From the NCBI RefSeq assembly GCF_958295425.1, contig NC_081150.1:2532001-2596000 (forward strand): a DNA stretch of 64,000 bases, read 5' to 3'. The notes beneath the pieces were generated by a model that was not told the origin of the DNA, did not search any database, and worked only from the letters and a program-made list of their open reading frames with translations. The position numbers and the translations under genes were made by a program. Each line of letters begins with the position of its first letter. Position 1 is the stretch's first letter. Shown piece by piece: positions 25,536 through 41,565 of this stretch. The stretch comes from Solea solea. Its lineage: Eukaryota; Chordata; Actinopteri; Pleuronectiformes; Soleidae.

Positions 25536-27340
25536 AGACAAGTACAAAATGGCACCATTTAAAATGGTTCACACAACAGATCACACAAAGTGAATAAAAC
25601 CGTCAATAAACATCATGAAATCTTCAAAGCTGTGACCCAGTTAAACACACACTTGTAGAAGCAAATATTTGAAAAGGAATTTGGAAGAGGATATGTCGAG
25701 TTTGCAGTCAGTAGAAGAAGCACTATGGTAATACCACCTTATGTCTAATTTAAACCCAAAGTTAGGTTCAGTAAACATTTTCATGTGAAGGTATTGCATT
25801 GATGGTAGCATAGAAATGCTGCTGGATATGACTTTGTAGATATATTACTGCAATATCTACTTATTACATCGTTATTCCCAAGCTGTGAATGACTTAACAA
25901 ATAAGTAATATTACTCTATTTCAAAATAATGTAATAGGTTTTACCATTTTTACTGTGAAACTTATAAGTGACACCAAAGAGCTTCAGTGAAAATGACTTT
26001 CCATCATATCTGCCTTGATGTGTTGTGTCACACAGTTGCTTTGGTCTGATGTGAATAAACACAGATGCTATTGAGAGTTCAAATATTCAAATATTCGAGT
26101 AGTGTCTCTGTGATCATCTCACTCCTTCAAAAGTACATGTTGCTACTTGTCACTTTTGTATAACAATATATAGTACATAGTATAGTAATATACTACAATA
26201 TAGTGTATTATTGAGAGAAGAAATGGAGGAGGAGGAGGAGAAGAAGAAAAGGGCATAAATAAAGCTGTTTTCAGCACCATGGACAGGGCTATTTGACTTG
26301 TTCAAAACTCAGTTGGATAAAAGATCGATAGGCAGATGAGACTTTGCTCTTCAATCAAACAAATCCTGAACATGGAGGATTTATATTTAGCGGTTTGGTT
26401 TGTGGTGTTTTCTTTTCTTTTTTTTTTTTTTTTTGTTAATACAAGACTACAAGGCATCTGTAATGTTCCTCCAGGTTTAATCATCCGTTACTTTCTCTCT
26501 CTCTATATATAGATTATACTGAATCTGTTCCAAGTTGTTTTTTTTGCTCTTCGAGGGAACTGTTCACTTTCCTTACTAAAGTATAAGGTCTTGACCTAAC
26601 TCTATAGACAAACTTAGTTGTACAGTAGGCAGGTTTTTAAAATACCAGAAGCTTGTTTGAGTATTAGGTAAATCAAGTAATGAGAGTGAGAGCAAAAAAA
26701 ACGCATCTCCACTATCTCTGAACTGTTTATATCCTTTGCTTATTCTGTCCCATCACGTCAGGTGAATTTGACCAATCACAGGGCAGATTAGAAGGAGAGA
26801 GGGCATTGCTATTTGTTCCTCAAGGCACTGGACGGATCGGAGAGAAGCCTTAAAAAGAATATTTAACATGAGACATTTACAGTGGTGAGGAAACTTTAAA
26901 GACTGACTCCCTCTCACCCAAGGCCTGCTTTTGAAAAATGACAAGAAGTGGGCTGATAGCTGAGTGAGGGGGAGATGAGGAAGGATGGAGAATGGGGAGG
27001 GGGGTGCGGTCTTGTGATGAATCCATGGTCCATGGTCCAGTGGTTCTTTTACTTATTAATTATTGTGTATTTGAAATCCTTTTTTTTTTGTATCTCAGTC
27101 TTTATAATTATGTTTTATTTCACTTTTTATTATCACTGTTATGTCTGTAAGATGTTTGTCAAATGAGGTCACTCTTAAAACAGCGAAACAAATGCACCTA
27201 AGGGAACAAATGAAGTGACATGACTTAAATAAGTGCAATAAAAACAGAGAGTTTCAGAGATGGAGAGATTGCGTCGCTTCATCTGTCACATTGGAAAATA
27301 TAGTGCATCTGTCAGTGCTCATTTGGTGAGAGGAGCTCAG
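25536..27340. other. Gene-free stretch
   Basis: AT-rich. Holds a (GGA)n/(GAA)n stretch near 26224-26249 and a poly-T run at about 26419-26434. No recognisable gene or element. Confidence 0.5.

Positions 27341-27368
<28 letters not shown>
27341..27368. repeat. (GA)14 microsatellite
   Basis: Uninterrupted GA dinucleotides. Confidence 0.96.
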
Positions 27369-27371
<3 letters not shown>

Positions 27372-29022
27372 GCTTCCCCAAATTTGTATTTTAACAACCT
27401 GTGGATAAAAATGGACAATGAAATATTTTTATAGCAATCCTATATATAGCAATTTATAGCAAGTTTTCATTTGGATTTATACAGCTATAAAAACAGAACT
27501 TAATTCGTTCTGTGCTTAAAAATCAGGCATTAATGTCAATTTATATAGATTTTTAACGAGTGTTAATGACAATTAGGGAGTCTCTGTGTGAGTGTAGTGT
27601 CATGTTGTGCATTTTACCTTTTATAGTGTGGAGAACTCACAATCCATTCATCTCATCTTCTAACGCTGACCTTTCTTTTAACTGAATGTCACACACATCT
27701 ATTCACCACTCTAAAAAAAGAAAGAAAGGAAGTATGTTCTAGTGAACCACGTCTGTTCATCTTTCATCTGTCGAGTTCATAAAGCAGGGGTTAGATGGGC
27801 GCTGTTCTCTTTTGTAATAAAAAAGAAATATGCTTTGATATTTCTTTGTTGATGAGATGATGAGAACTCAGGAGTGTGTGCATCCCACCGTGAGAGTTTA
27901 GACAAAACCGGATGCTTCTTTCCAGGCAGATTGTTCCATTAACTTCACTGAATCCAGGAGCAAAGAAGCATCATTACATTTGTTCATTAGTCTCACACTG
28001 TGCTCTTGTCATCATTAAAACAAAAAAATGGAGCGGAGCTCAGTTGCATCCAAAGTAATTTGAACAAAGCTGAAAATGCAAAGAGAGTGTGTATGAGAAA
28101 ACTTACAGTCCATACAGTATTTCCTTCTACCTTTATGAATATGTCTAGTATTGCACTTCAAACTATAACGGATTGGGTAATTCTCTCAGGGTTTTAAAGT
28201 TTCATGGAGAGAATGTTTTTGTCAAATGAATATAATGGTACAAAATTCCCCTTGTAATAATATCTGCTTATTAATCTATTTACCTCAGCAACTTTCATAA
28301 TGAGATCATAATGACATCAGTCTCTAGAGTTTTTAGAATGGACCCAAAAGTGGAGAAAAAAAAGTGGTCAGACATCTCTCAAAACTCAGATAACTACTAA
28401 ATAAGTGTAGTGAACAGTGAAACGTCTGAGAATCAATGATTGGTCCAGCCGTGTGCATTGCTATTTAAATGGAGAAAATACTGCGCCATTGATTTGAGAC
28501 CAGGTTTTTAGAGATCCCTACACAATGTGGGTGCTGGGTGTGAAGATAACAAAAGCGTTGGTTAAAAACTGACAGTACTGACAGTGCACTTGTCATGTTA
28601 TGTTGTCAATATCATTTTATTGTGAAATTCCCTCTTATTTTGAAGTCTTTTTTATGCAGATAGAGCCTGAGTTTCCATCTTGTTTTTTTTTTTTTTTTTT
28701 AAATAGAAGAGACCATTTTGGGATTAAAGTCTAGAAAAGTGTAAATAGTTGATCATCATGTTGCTCATACTTGACATCTGTTAATCACACCATAGTTTTC
28801 ATTGTCAGTGTGACTCCAAATGAGAATGTAGTTGACAAAATGGACATCAAGACCTGAAACTAGTGATTATCAACATAATTTTATGTGACATCGCCCGTTC
28901 ATTGCCACACAAGAGAATACATGTTTCAAACACTTTTACATTGGCTTTATTTTCCAAGAATGTTGTTAATATACAGTCCATCTGAGTATTATTACTGATC
29001 ATGTTCATCCCTTTATTGGAAA
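27369..29022. other. Gene-free stretch
   Basis: Unique-looking AT-rich DNA with a poly-T run at about 28682-28700. No recognisable gene. Confidence 0.5.
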
Positions 29023-29160
29023 TGAAGATGGCGCCTCTCGTGTGGTTAGCTGTAGCAGCAGCTCTCGCTATTTTCTAGCTTTTATCCCTGAAAATATTTT
29101 TTTTACCCTTTTGCTACTATTTAAGTGTGTACGCTTATATATTTTCTATAATCTAATAAT
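29023..29160 (+). mobile_element. Possible LINE 5'-end fragment
   Basis: 'Aagatggcgcctctcgtgtg' followed by 'gctgtagcagcagctctcgc' resembles the 5' leader of several fish LINE families, which start with 'aagatggcgcc'. It fades into AT-rich sequence within about 100 bp, so the identification is weak. Confidence 0.35.
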
Positions 29161-29174
29161 CTATTTTATCTTGT

Positions 29175-29204
29175 AATGGAGACTTCTAGGAGGAAGTCTC
29201 CATT
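29175..29204. repeat. Hairpin with 12-bp perfect stem
   Basis: 'Aatggagacttc' (29175-29186) and 'gaagtctccatt' (29193-29204) are exactly complementary, separated by 6 nt. Confidence 0.93.
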
Positions 29205-31430
29205 GTATTCCCTTTTCTTTGTACGGTCTGTGTGTGAGTAAACTCAGTTTGATCTGTTGGTGTTGCATCATCATTCTAATGGTTCTCTGTGCACTTTCTA
29301 AGAAACAATTATTCAAATCACTATAATTACTGCACGGCGTGATTAAGAGTGACACTGAAATGTTGATCAGAGACAATCTAAGAAAAAAAGCCTCAACTAA
29401 TCTTTGAGCGATGACCTTTATCGACTGCATTTAACCCTTTTAAAGGGTGTCATAACTCTGTGATTGATCCTCTGCTTCTGTGACCTCTCACGCTAAAGAG
29501 GCTAAATGTGTTTTAATGATTTTTCTCCACCACTTTGGCAAAACTGACTCACTTGAACCCACATTTTCAAAAAGTGCACCCAACATATCAAAAGCAAAAT
29601 CCATAAATTGCCTCGACATATTATGAATCCATGAATCAGTTACACGAAGACACAGGAACATTGCTATTTGCATATTTTATTTTATGTTTTTTGCTGTGTT
29701 GTGTGTATGCAGGAGCAGCAGAGAAAATGTGATAAAGATCAATAACAAACTAATTGAACTCTTTGTTTTGAACCTTTTCAGCAATTTAACATGTTTTCTC
29801 AAATGTAATCCTGAGCCAAAGAAATTGTCTCCTGTCTGTAACACTGACGATGCACAAGTGCAGAACCTCGGAACTCCCTACGATTCAAAAACCCCAAACT
29901 ATCTCTTTCAGTCCTGATTTGCCGATCTGTCACCACACACCAACACCATACAGGCATTAACATCAATAATATGCAGCAGAATGATGGAGCATTTACACAA
30001 ACAAAGGCATAAACCAGGCTCAGTTGCACTATTTGGCTGTGTTTATGACCTTGAGCCAGACACAGACAGAAAATACTCACTTGCACAGTTCAAGCATCAG
30101 TTAAACACACTCACAACCCAGTTTCCGACTGCATGATGTCGGAGTTGACGCTGAAATGCCTCCAGTCTGATTAAATGAAGTAAATAAATCAAAGCTGTAA
30201 GCTGTTTATGTTGAGATAAATGTTCCGTACATGTGCACTTGAGGCATCAGAGCAGAGTCGTAACAATACCGAATCAAGAAAGTCCATCAAACACACGGCT
30301 GAAACAGTGTCAGGGATAAAGCCCTCATGGGAACCATGTGTAGGCCACTTTAACTATGGAAACAGTGCTGGGTCCTCTGGTTTAAACATTAAATTGGTAC
30401 ACAACCGTCTTACTTTGAGGGAAACGGTGCTGTGCTGTGCTGTGCTGTGCAGTGCTATCCTCTGGGCCTCTGTGTTGCCTCATTATTCCTGTAAAAAAGG
30501 AGGTAATCATCTGAGTAGACTGACGATCCTGTGTTACAGAAGTATGAATCAATGTGACACAGCAGATATACTAATTAAACCCACTGAGGCTCCTCACAGA
30601 ATGTTCTGGAATGGCTTCATGTTGGAGGACCGGCTCACTGTAAACATGACTTTACTAATGTTTCATTGCAGTAGTGGGTGCTTGTGAATGTTCTTCAGAA
30701 TGTAAATTGTTATTGTTGGACGAACAGATGGATTAACGCCTGGTTTCCAAAGAGTTTTATAACGTGTTTGTAATTTTATGGACGACTACAGCCACGGGAG
30801 AGTGTTATGTCGGTTAATATTAAATACACCTGATGTTGTTATCGCTTGTTAAAGTCAATTATATTATTACCAATGTAACTCATGATGTATGCAAATAACT
30901 TAATGTAGGCTATATGCGTATAACATTTATTTAACTCTAACAACAAAGCAATATAATGAAAGCACAATGTGTTAAACTGCCTCAACAAGTTTATATTTAA
31001 TTATACAATTAGTAACACATCATAGCTAATTTGTTTGGCTAACTTTCTGCCAACTTTAAGGTATAAACTGATATCATTATAAGGAGAAAACTGTTTCAAT
31101 TCCTCCGTAGACGTCAACTGCAAAAGTTCAATATTTTCTACATAAATGAGGTGAATTCCAGACCGGAGGGAGTTTTGCAACGTACCAGAGATCATTGGCA
31201 TAGGAATGAAGGCACTCGTGGTTGCCTGGCATACGGAGACAGAATATCAGTGATATAAGAACGTCTGCTTAAAAAAGAAGAGGCCAACCAATAATCGTAA
31301 AGTGCATTAGTTTGTATTCATAAACTGTAAGACTTCTCAGGAAGCAACCAAACAACCAATCGTTAAGATCAGAAAGCATTTAGTTTCACTCTGGCACAGA
31401 CGCTGCTTTGGCCAACTACAAAATCTTATC
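29205..31430. other. Gene-free stretch
   Basis: Contains the 15-bp palindrome 'acccttttaaagggt' at about 29435-29449 and a (TGCTG)n pentamer run at 30427-30456. A 155-codon frame at 30220-30687 passes through the pentamer (giving a Cys-rich run) and has no recognisable domain. Confidence 0.5.
30427..30456. repeat. (TGTGC)n pentanucleotide tandem repeat
   Basis: About five units of gtgct/tgtgc, the last one with a substitution (gcagt). Confidence 0.9.
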
Positions 31431-31710
31431 CATCCAACATGGTGACCACCAATAACCAGTTATCTCTCGTTTTGGCTGTTGCTTCCCTTTTAAGCGTCTC
31501 GCTCCACAGAGCTGCCCTGGGCAAAAGATGCTAGACGCCATTTCTAGATGGCCATCGCACATTTGTTGCCATGCTTTCCGTCGCTCTGCATACGTCGTTG
31601 GGATCGTTGGTCTGTAGGACTATGCACTTGTGTACAGAGGCATTTTCGTCTATGTCAATTGGAAGTGGGAGCCATAGAGTCTGGTGTTAGCCAGGCTAGA
31701 ACCTTGCCAC
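31431..31710. other. Moderately CpG-containing repeat-like segment
   Basis: More G/C- and CpG-rich than its surroundings. It includes 'ccaacatggtgaccaccaat' and ends near 'gtgttagccaggctagaa', phrases that resemble a fish interspersed repeat. A 72-codon plus frame is not recognisable. The family is unassigned. Confidence 0.35.
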
Positions 31711-31886
31711 AGTTAAGAAGCCATTTGCAGATTTGCATTTCCAGGTTTATTTTTCAGTGTTCGTGAATGAGTGAGCATTAATCCCTACATGTTTTGGCCT
31801 GTTGTGTGGCACACTTGATGTATGTTGGGATCCCTAATGTACAGCCTCTTTAAATGTTATACTTTGCATGGGTACAGTGTCTGTTA

Positions 31887-32020
31887 CCATCCATCCATCC
31901 ATTTTCTACTGCTTTATCCACCACAATCTCAGCTGAAATAGGGCGACAGTTGGCCAGTCCATCGCAGGGACACATATAGAGATAAAAAACCATTCACTCT
32001 CACACCTACGGTGACTTTAG
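31887..32020 (-). mobile_element. SINE 3'-part fragment, minus orientation
   Basis: Starts with (CATC)n, the complement of a GGAT-type tail. It continues with 'tctactgctttatccacca', 'ctcagctgaaatagggcgac' and 'cagtccatcgcagggacaca', matching blocks of 58749-59091 and 61933-62238. The tRNA-like head is missing. Confidence 0.82.
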
Positions 32021-32284
32021 AGCAGAAATGAAAGGATTGTGACAGTGAATGATTAACGCTGCTATTTTTCCTCTGTATGTAATTACATTTGAAGCACCCA
32101 TGAGGAAAGTGGTTTAATCTACTTACAGTATCTGGTGATGGTATAACAGACACATTATATATTTGATCTGATTTGGGAATCCTGGTCTCAGGATTCCTCA
32201 TGAAGAGCTGGAGAATGCCGAGGGCGTTTGAAGGCAGCTTCGTTTGTGAGGCTGGTGCATGAAAGTGAAAACCAATGATCCAAT

Positions 32285-32285
32285 A

Positions 32286-32312
<27 letters not shown>
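32285..32312. repeat. (CA)n microsatellite
   Basis: About 14 uninterrupted AC units. Confidence 0.96.
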
Positions 32313-32317
<5 letters not shown>

Positions 32318-32590
32318 TATATCGGGTGTAAACATGTATGAAGATACACTTGAACACACACTGGAGACACACATTGATGCACACCTGGTATGGGTGTTGT
32401 TGCAGTCACAGCTTCTGACTCTGCTCTTTGTTGTATTTTCCAGATGGCCGCTGACTTGTGCCCATCAAACACTGCTCCCCTGCCTCTACCCACAAATCTC
32501 TATTTTTTAGGGTGAAAAACACTCCTGCTGTCTTTTTTTTTTTCTATAGAAACTCACTTATCTCCAGAATGCAGAGGAGCTTTGCTATGA

Positions 32591-32605
32591 CCCCCCCCCC
32601 CCCCC
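32591..32605. repeat. Poly-C run (15 nt)
   Basis: Fifteen consecutive C residues. Its length may be an assembly-sensitive estimate. Confidence 0.9.
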
Positions 32606-32776
32606 ATTGGTGTAAAGCAAAGCTGCATGTTGATCTCAGCTGGACTAAAAGAAACCCCTTCATCCAAACTTATGAAGTCTGAAATGTTCATCTGGCGCAG
32701 GCAGCTGCCTGAACTTCTCTCCTAGATTCCCCCTCTCTTCACTCAACTAAGCCTGTTTGGGGGTAAATTAGGAATG

Positions 32777-32780
<4 letters not shown>

Positions 32781-32812
<32 letters not shown>
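32781..32812. repeat. (AC)n microsatellite
   Basis: About 15 uninterrupted AC units. Confidence 0.96.
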
Positions 32813-32814
<2 letters not shown>

Positions 32815-33066
32815 CAGCTGCCAGCAGAAATGATGGGATAATTTCATATGGAAATGAGAATTTTGTCATCCAAGAAAGACAATTTGAGAACAGCACCAAA
32901 GGGGCTGCATTAATTGAGTGTCATTCATTTTGGCTGGCTGCAGTTTGATGTGCTGTCTGATTGTAGCACTGGGACTATCTGAGAGAGATTACCAAAGAAA
33001 TTGACAACGTTTTTTAGTGGATGAGTCACGTCCAGTGGGTATGTGACTAATTACCACCAACCCAAT

Positions 33067-33250
33067 CACCAGGTTCAGTGGGCTGTCTTCCGACTGGAAG
33101 GTTGGGCTCTATCCTCGGCTCTGCTAGTCTACATGCCGATGTCTTTGTGGGCGAGACACTTGACCCCAAGTTGGTCCTGACCTCTATGATGGCAGCGTGT
33201 GAATAGACAATTGTTAAGTAACATTGTTAAGTAAAGTGCTATCCACCTTA
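33067..33250 (+). mobile_element. tRNA-derived SINE (second family), plus orientation
   Basis: A head-like region ('aggttcagtgggctgtcttc', 'aaggttgggctctatcctcg') is followed by the diagnostic body 'gtgggcgagacacttgaccc', 'caagttggtcctgacctc' and 'ggcagcgtgtgaatag', then 'gtaaagtgctatccacc'. The internal order matches fish SINEs of the 'gggcaagacacttaacccca' type. A 13-bp tandem duplication ('attgttaagtaa[c/a]') lies inside at 33210-33235. Confidence 0.7.
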
Positions 33251-33458
33251 TTCCCAGGGCCCATGACACCTTGCGTGAATTATGGGAGCCACTTTTGGTG
33301 CGTCCTGTTGCTGAAGCAGAAGCGGTGTTTCCATGGCAACGGGATGTTAAAGAGGAAGTTTGCAAGTCTGGTGGCTTTTTCACCTTTGTGTCTACAGAGC
33401 TCCCCCTACATACATATGTATACATACGACAACATATTTTTACAACACCACCATAAAC

Positions 33459-33505
33459 ATCCATCCATCCATTGGCAACAGCTTTATCCTCACTGTCGTA
33501 AAAAC
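33459..33505 (-). mobile_element. SINE tail fragment, minus orientation
   Basis: 'Catccatccatccattggca' then 'acagctttatcctcactgtc' corresponds to the tail end of the family at 31887, 58749 and 61933. Only about 45 bp are present. Confidence 0.55.
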
Positions 33506-35097
33506 TTACAGCTGATGCTCCCGCCTCTCTTCCCCTCTCCTGGCTGTGTACATTTGTTTTTAATGGAGCAGTGGAGCCTTTGTGAGACCTCCTGATTCTG
33601 AAGACTCTGTGTCATGCTAACAGACAGTGGCTTAGTGAAGACAGCCCCCAATCTCCCCGCAACAAGCCATTTAACCATCACATTGTTAAATTAGAGTAAA
33701 ATACTGCATAGTTCTGCTTCAATCCACAAGAGCTTCAATTCAAATGAGCGATTGCTCTTTTGCTGACTGCTTCTAAATTTGCAGCAGTGTGAAAAGGAAA
33801 TGTGTTTGATTAGGGCAAGATACAATCAGGATTTGCGTTAAATGTAACTCCTTTACACTAAGAGTTAAATATAAAGAGTTAAAATGAACTCTTTTAGAGT
33901 TAATTTCCGCTCTCCATCTTCCACTTTTACTCTGGAAGTTCCACCCATAAAAATGCCTCCAGGTTGATATAAATAATACAGAAGAGGTGCATATCTTTAA
34001 GATCACTTGATTTTCCATTAACTTCAATTATTGGCATTATTGATCAATACCAACAATAAAATGAAATATTACAAGCTATTCTATGTTGTTTATTTTCACA
34101 TGTGCATGGCATGCAGGACTGTAGTTTTACAGAACAGTAACTGTGGTACAGTACATTTTCTTTAACAGTGAAAATCCAGCCATATAAATCCAAATGCATT
34201 CAGTCATACTTAAAGCTGCTGCAGGCCTTGCACACTGCAAACATGGTTAATGCATTCAGGGCAGCAGGATATGTCAGTGGGAAAGCCCCGATGTCCCCTA
34301 AGCCCACGTGTACCCATGGTGTGATGAGATGATTTCAAATGCTGATCATCCATGTGGAGCATACAGTGAGTGCATGTATGTGTGTGTGAGATATACAGTA
34401 TATATCCATGTCTGTCTCCACACAGAGATCACTAACATTCATTAGATGCTATCATGCTCTCCATGACTTAAGGTCGTATTTAATTGACTTTGACTTGCGC
34501 TCCATGTCTCCTTCCCTGTCCGGTCTAAGGTTCTCTTTTTGTTTGGCACTCGCTTGTTGCACATAATCACGTGGAAAACCCTTCTGATCCCAGGATAATT
34601 AGAACAACCTGTGGCTATGTTCTGCAGGTTGACTCATGAAATACAGCTGTGATGACAGGAGATTAAAAAAAAAAAATGGTTTTAATCCAATTACAGCAGG
34701 ACGCCAGGATCATGAGTCGTACTGCTCTGCTGAACATGCTCCCTACAGAGCCCCGGTATGGACACAGCAACATAGTATGTCCCCTTAGGATGTAAAATTG
34801 CATCTTTTTGTCACAATAACAAGGTATTTGTTGTCTTGTATGAGAATGTCTACATGATTTGCTATGTACACAGGGTACAAATGAAATCAGCATCATTTTA
34901 TTACCCTGCCTCCGAGGGAATTAGTGTGATTATTTCTAATTCAATCGGTGCTGTTAGAGTGGATAGTATATACAGTATATCAGTATCAGTATATCTATAG
35001 CCTGAAAATGAGATTGGAGATGAGATCCTAAACTCTCTGTTCGTTCATCAATGATTTTTGCATTTGTTTATTTTATCTTGCGTTTATATCTTATTGT
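33506..35097. other. Gene-free stretch
   Basis: 33853-33912 contains a self-complementary 'agagttaa / ttaactct' word cluster (agttaaatataaagagttaa, then gaactcttttagagttaa). 34555-34660 is a unique block with homeodomain-like TAAT words. No gene. Confidence 0.45.
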
Positions 35098-35186
35098 AGT
35101 GCATTTGTCTGCTGCTGAACCTGCTGCTGTAACGTGTGAATATCCCCAGTGTGGGATCAATAAAGTCAAATCTAATCTAATCTAAT
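35098..35186 (+). mobile_element. LINE-like 3' end with (TCTAA)n tail
   Basis: 'Gctgctgtaacgtgtgaata' then 'tccccagtgtgggatcaata' and 'aagtcaaatctaatctaat' is the standard 3' terminus of a fish LINE/retroposon ('tccccagtgtgggataaataaag'), ending in a short pentamer tail. Confidence 0.7.
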
Positions 35187-35228
35187 AAGTGACACTTTTC
35201 TCACACTGTCACATTGTTTCTATGTGTT

Positions 35229-35550
35229 TTTTTTTAAAACCTTTATTTAACCTGGTAAAAGAGCCACTGTGATCAAGACGTCAAGATCAAAGTTGACCGT
35301 TAAAGAGCAGGGAGTTGTGAACGCAGTAACAGTTTTAAGAACACAGGCTCTGATCCATGGATTTCCGTTGTCTGTCATTTAAGATGGAGCCAAAAGCTTC
35401 GAATGAAATTAGTTTTGTCATTTTGGCTACTTTCTACTGGAAAAAGTATGCAAAAAACTAAAATCTCTGCCACTGCCACTTAGTTTCTGTATCCAGATCA
35501 CCACCAAAATCTCTAAGTCCTCCTTGACCTACGGCCATAACAGACAAAAC
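35229..35550. mobile_element. Cluster of degraded retroposon fragments
   Basis: 35229-35265 'cctttatttaacctggtaaa' resembles the common 'ctttatttaaccaggtaa' repeat. 35485-35550 ('tatccagatcaccaccaaaa', 'tccttgacctacggccataa') resembles another fish repeat 3' region that also appears near 40.5 kb in the opposite sense. Both are strongly decayed. Confidence 0.4.
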
Positions 35551-38859
<3,309 letters not shown>

Positions 38860-41565
38860 GTATCACCCACAAATTCAATTTGTTCACTGTCAGATTCATA
38901 TTACAGTAAGCAGAAAATAATAGTGGACGCAAACCTACAGGGAGACCTGAGCTCCATGTTCTGTTGCACCAACTAATCACTGATGTCACAGGGCTCATTG
39001 TGCTGCTTAACACTGCTGACACACACCTTTTCTGGTATAAACACTGACCTTGTCAGGACCAGCAGTCTTCCTAGGAACCAAATCCTGGTCTTGATGTGGC
39101 ACAACCTAATTTCTGAGGCTCTGGTTAAGGATAAGTCTAAAATGAGAGTTGTGCTTGTACTTAAGCTGCAGTATATATGCTTTTGGTGATTTTGTTGTTA
39201 GTTTGCTTCTGTCTGGTCTTCATGAACAGAAATTATGTATAACATTATGTATATGCTGAATTGTTTTTTTTAGTGGTGCTTATATGTGCTTTTTAGTCAG
39301 AATCTAACCCGTTTGCAGCTGTCACACCTCAACAGCTCGGTGTTCCTGCTGTTGCCTCTTTACATTAAACAAATCATTTCCTATTTGTGGTGCAGGAATG
39401 TCATCAGAAGAAGAATCATGCTGCTGATAGACGATGGTTTGAATGTAACAGACATTTTTTATATATATATATTTCAAAGTTACATGCTATAGCTCTATAC
39501 CACAATAAAAGAGTGGTAATGGAAACACCTGGGGGGGTCACATGACCAGTTTACTTCAGACATGGCGCGGTAAGTGTGGACAGCGTTCACCCGTTGCCTT
39601 CATCGTCTGTTAAACAATCACAGCAACAGAAGTAGCAGCAATCGAGATCACTTTTCCAAAACCATAGGAGCGCCAATTGTTTCGGCCATCTTCCTCACAG
39701 TGGAGTCTTGTGGGATGAGATTTTACCCTTCAATGGAAACACCTGCAAGTAGCAATTGATATTTTAGAAATATTGCTTTTATTTTGTGACAAACTGCAAT
39801 GGAAACACAACTACTGACATTGTGATTGGAAACCAAATGACATTAGCTTGCTTTGGTTCAGTGTAAGACTCTTTTTGACTGGGGTCCTATCATCTCCAAA
39901 ATTGTCCTAGATTGTAGCTGGACAGTGACATGATACTGAGCAGCTTAAAGCACGTTATTTCACTGTGTACAAATGAGAATATGTATAAGTACACTCGTGA
40001 AAGCATACACGCATTTGAATGACTGGGAAAATAATCTAAAACCCTTTGAAATCAGGACACACAAACCATATCCTATTTCTACAGTAAAATAAATCTGCAA
40101 TAAAAATGTATCTGATATGATGTCTTTCATCCACAAAGAGCCAAATGCTGGTCTGATGTTGGCTTTATCTCACCGTTTACACTCAAAATGAACAATAAGT
40201 AGCTTTATCAGAAAAAAAGACAGTGAGGAAATTCACAGAAGGAAATAGCTTTTCTCAAAAGCATAGTGTAAATGTTTTTTACAAGCTCTCTAAATGACTA
40301 ACCACACTAGAATGTGCTCTGAGATCACAGTGCACCTGATGACACTTTCATTTATTTTCTGTTATGTTAACAGACATTGTGTATCCATCACCTTAATCAG
40401 ATCCTCTTCAGAATTTTTTTTTTTTAAGGCTAGTAATCCATCAAGTCTCCTTTTCCAAGCTTCTGATAAAAGTGTTGCATACTTCAAATTTATAAACTTA
40501 TTAATCCTCCAAAGAGGTTGTGGTTTTAGTTACACTTGACATCTGTCTGTTAGCATAATAACTCAAAACAACTTTTAGCAAGATGGATACAAATGTTTAT
40601 TTCACTGTCCTGAATGTGTGTGTGTGAATGTGTTACTTTACTTACACGATAACATACAGGAGTTGACATAAACTCATTATATATTGAAAAGCTCAAATTC
40701 AGATGTCTGATTTATTTGATTTGCTTGACATCATTTCTATCTACCATGAGAAAACAGAATGTTCTTGTCCCGGTTCCATATCATTCCATGTACAAAAAGC
40801 AACAACTGCCTTCCGTCATATGTAGGCAATGCAGTTAAACATTTACAGCACATGTAGGATTGACAACGATTGCAGTTACTTATTCACTACAACCTACAAT
40901 ACATTTCAATTGTGTACACACACATATATATACACACACACATACATACTTGAATTTCCTTATCTGTCTGTCTGTTTTCGTCTTTGTAAATTTTGTTTAT
41001 AGAGAGAAATCAAACATCATCTGTCTCTTAGCTGTTCCAGTTCAGCACCATGGACAGCATCAGGGCACTGTAGCTGCTGAGGGATATTTTATGAAAAAAT
41101 AAATGAACAGAACGGAAAGCTGACACTGGTCGATTATGAAGATTAATACAGTGATCACCTGATGAGACCAAATTTTACACGGACACAAAATCACCCATTG
41201 TCTCAAATCAAAAACAGAAGATCAATAGTTTTATGGTATTTTAAAAGACAAAGGACCAATCATTGATTGCTTAACACACATTATCCTATAGAGCCTGTAA
41301 CCAATGCCAACCATCCAGAATTGCACTTATATATGGTAATGCATAGGTTCACGTTAAGAAGTCGCTTATAGGTAGTTCTGCCCTCACAAAATAATGATCT
41401 TTTAAATCTATGATTCTCCTCTTTAACTAAAACATTTCATACAATCATAAATCAGCAATTTGCCTTCCTAAGCTACGGCTGAAACATTAATTTGCAAAAT
41501 TGCATTTTTTCGTTGCTTTTAATTGGCTTTCGTTGCATGACTTAGACACATGTAGGAGGGTGTAT
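38860..41565. other. Gene-free stretch
   Basis: 'Aatggaaacac' recurs three times (about 39518, 39733, 39797), marking a possible repeat unit. 40505-40580 holds a degraded fish-repeat 3' region ('ctgttagcataataactca'). A short (CA)/(TA) tract lies near 40916-40947. 41400-41520 is an AT-rich unique block with ATTTGCA-type words. No gene. Confidence 0.45.

Noticed and set aside
29432..29452. TTAA-CCCT palindrome as a piggyBac end
   Set aside because: 'acccttttaaagggt' is only a short palindrome. No second TTAA-flanked end is found at a plausible distance.
30220..30687. 155-codon plus frame
   Set aside because: Its most distinctive part (LCCAVLCSA) is encoded by the TGTGC pentamer repeat, and the rest is unrecognised.
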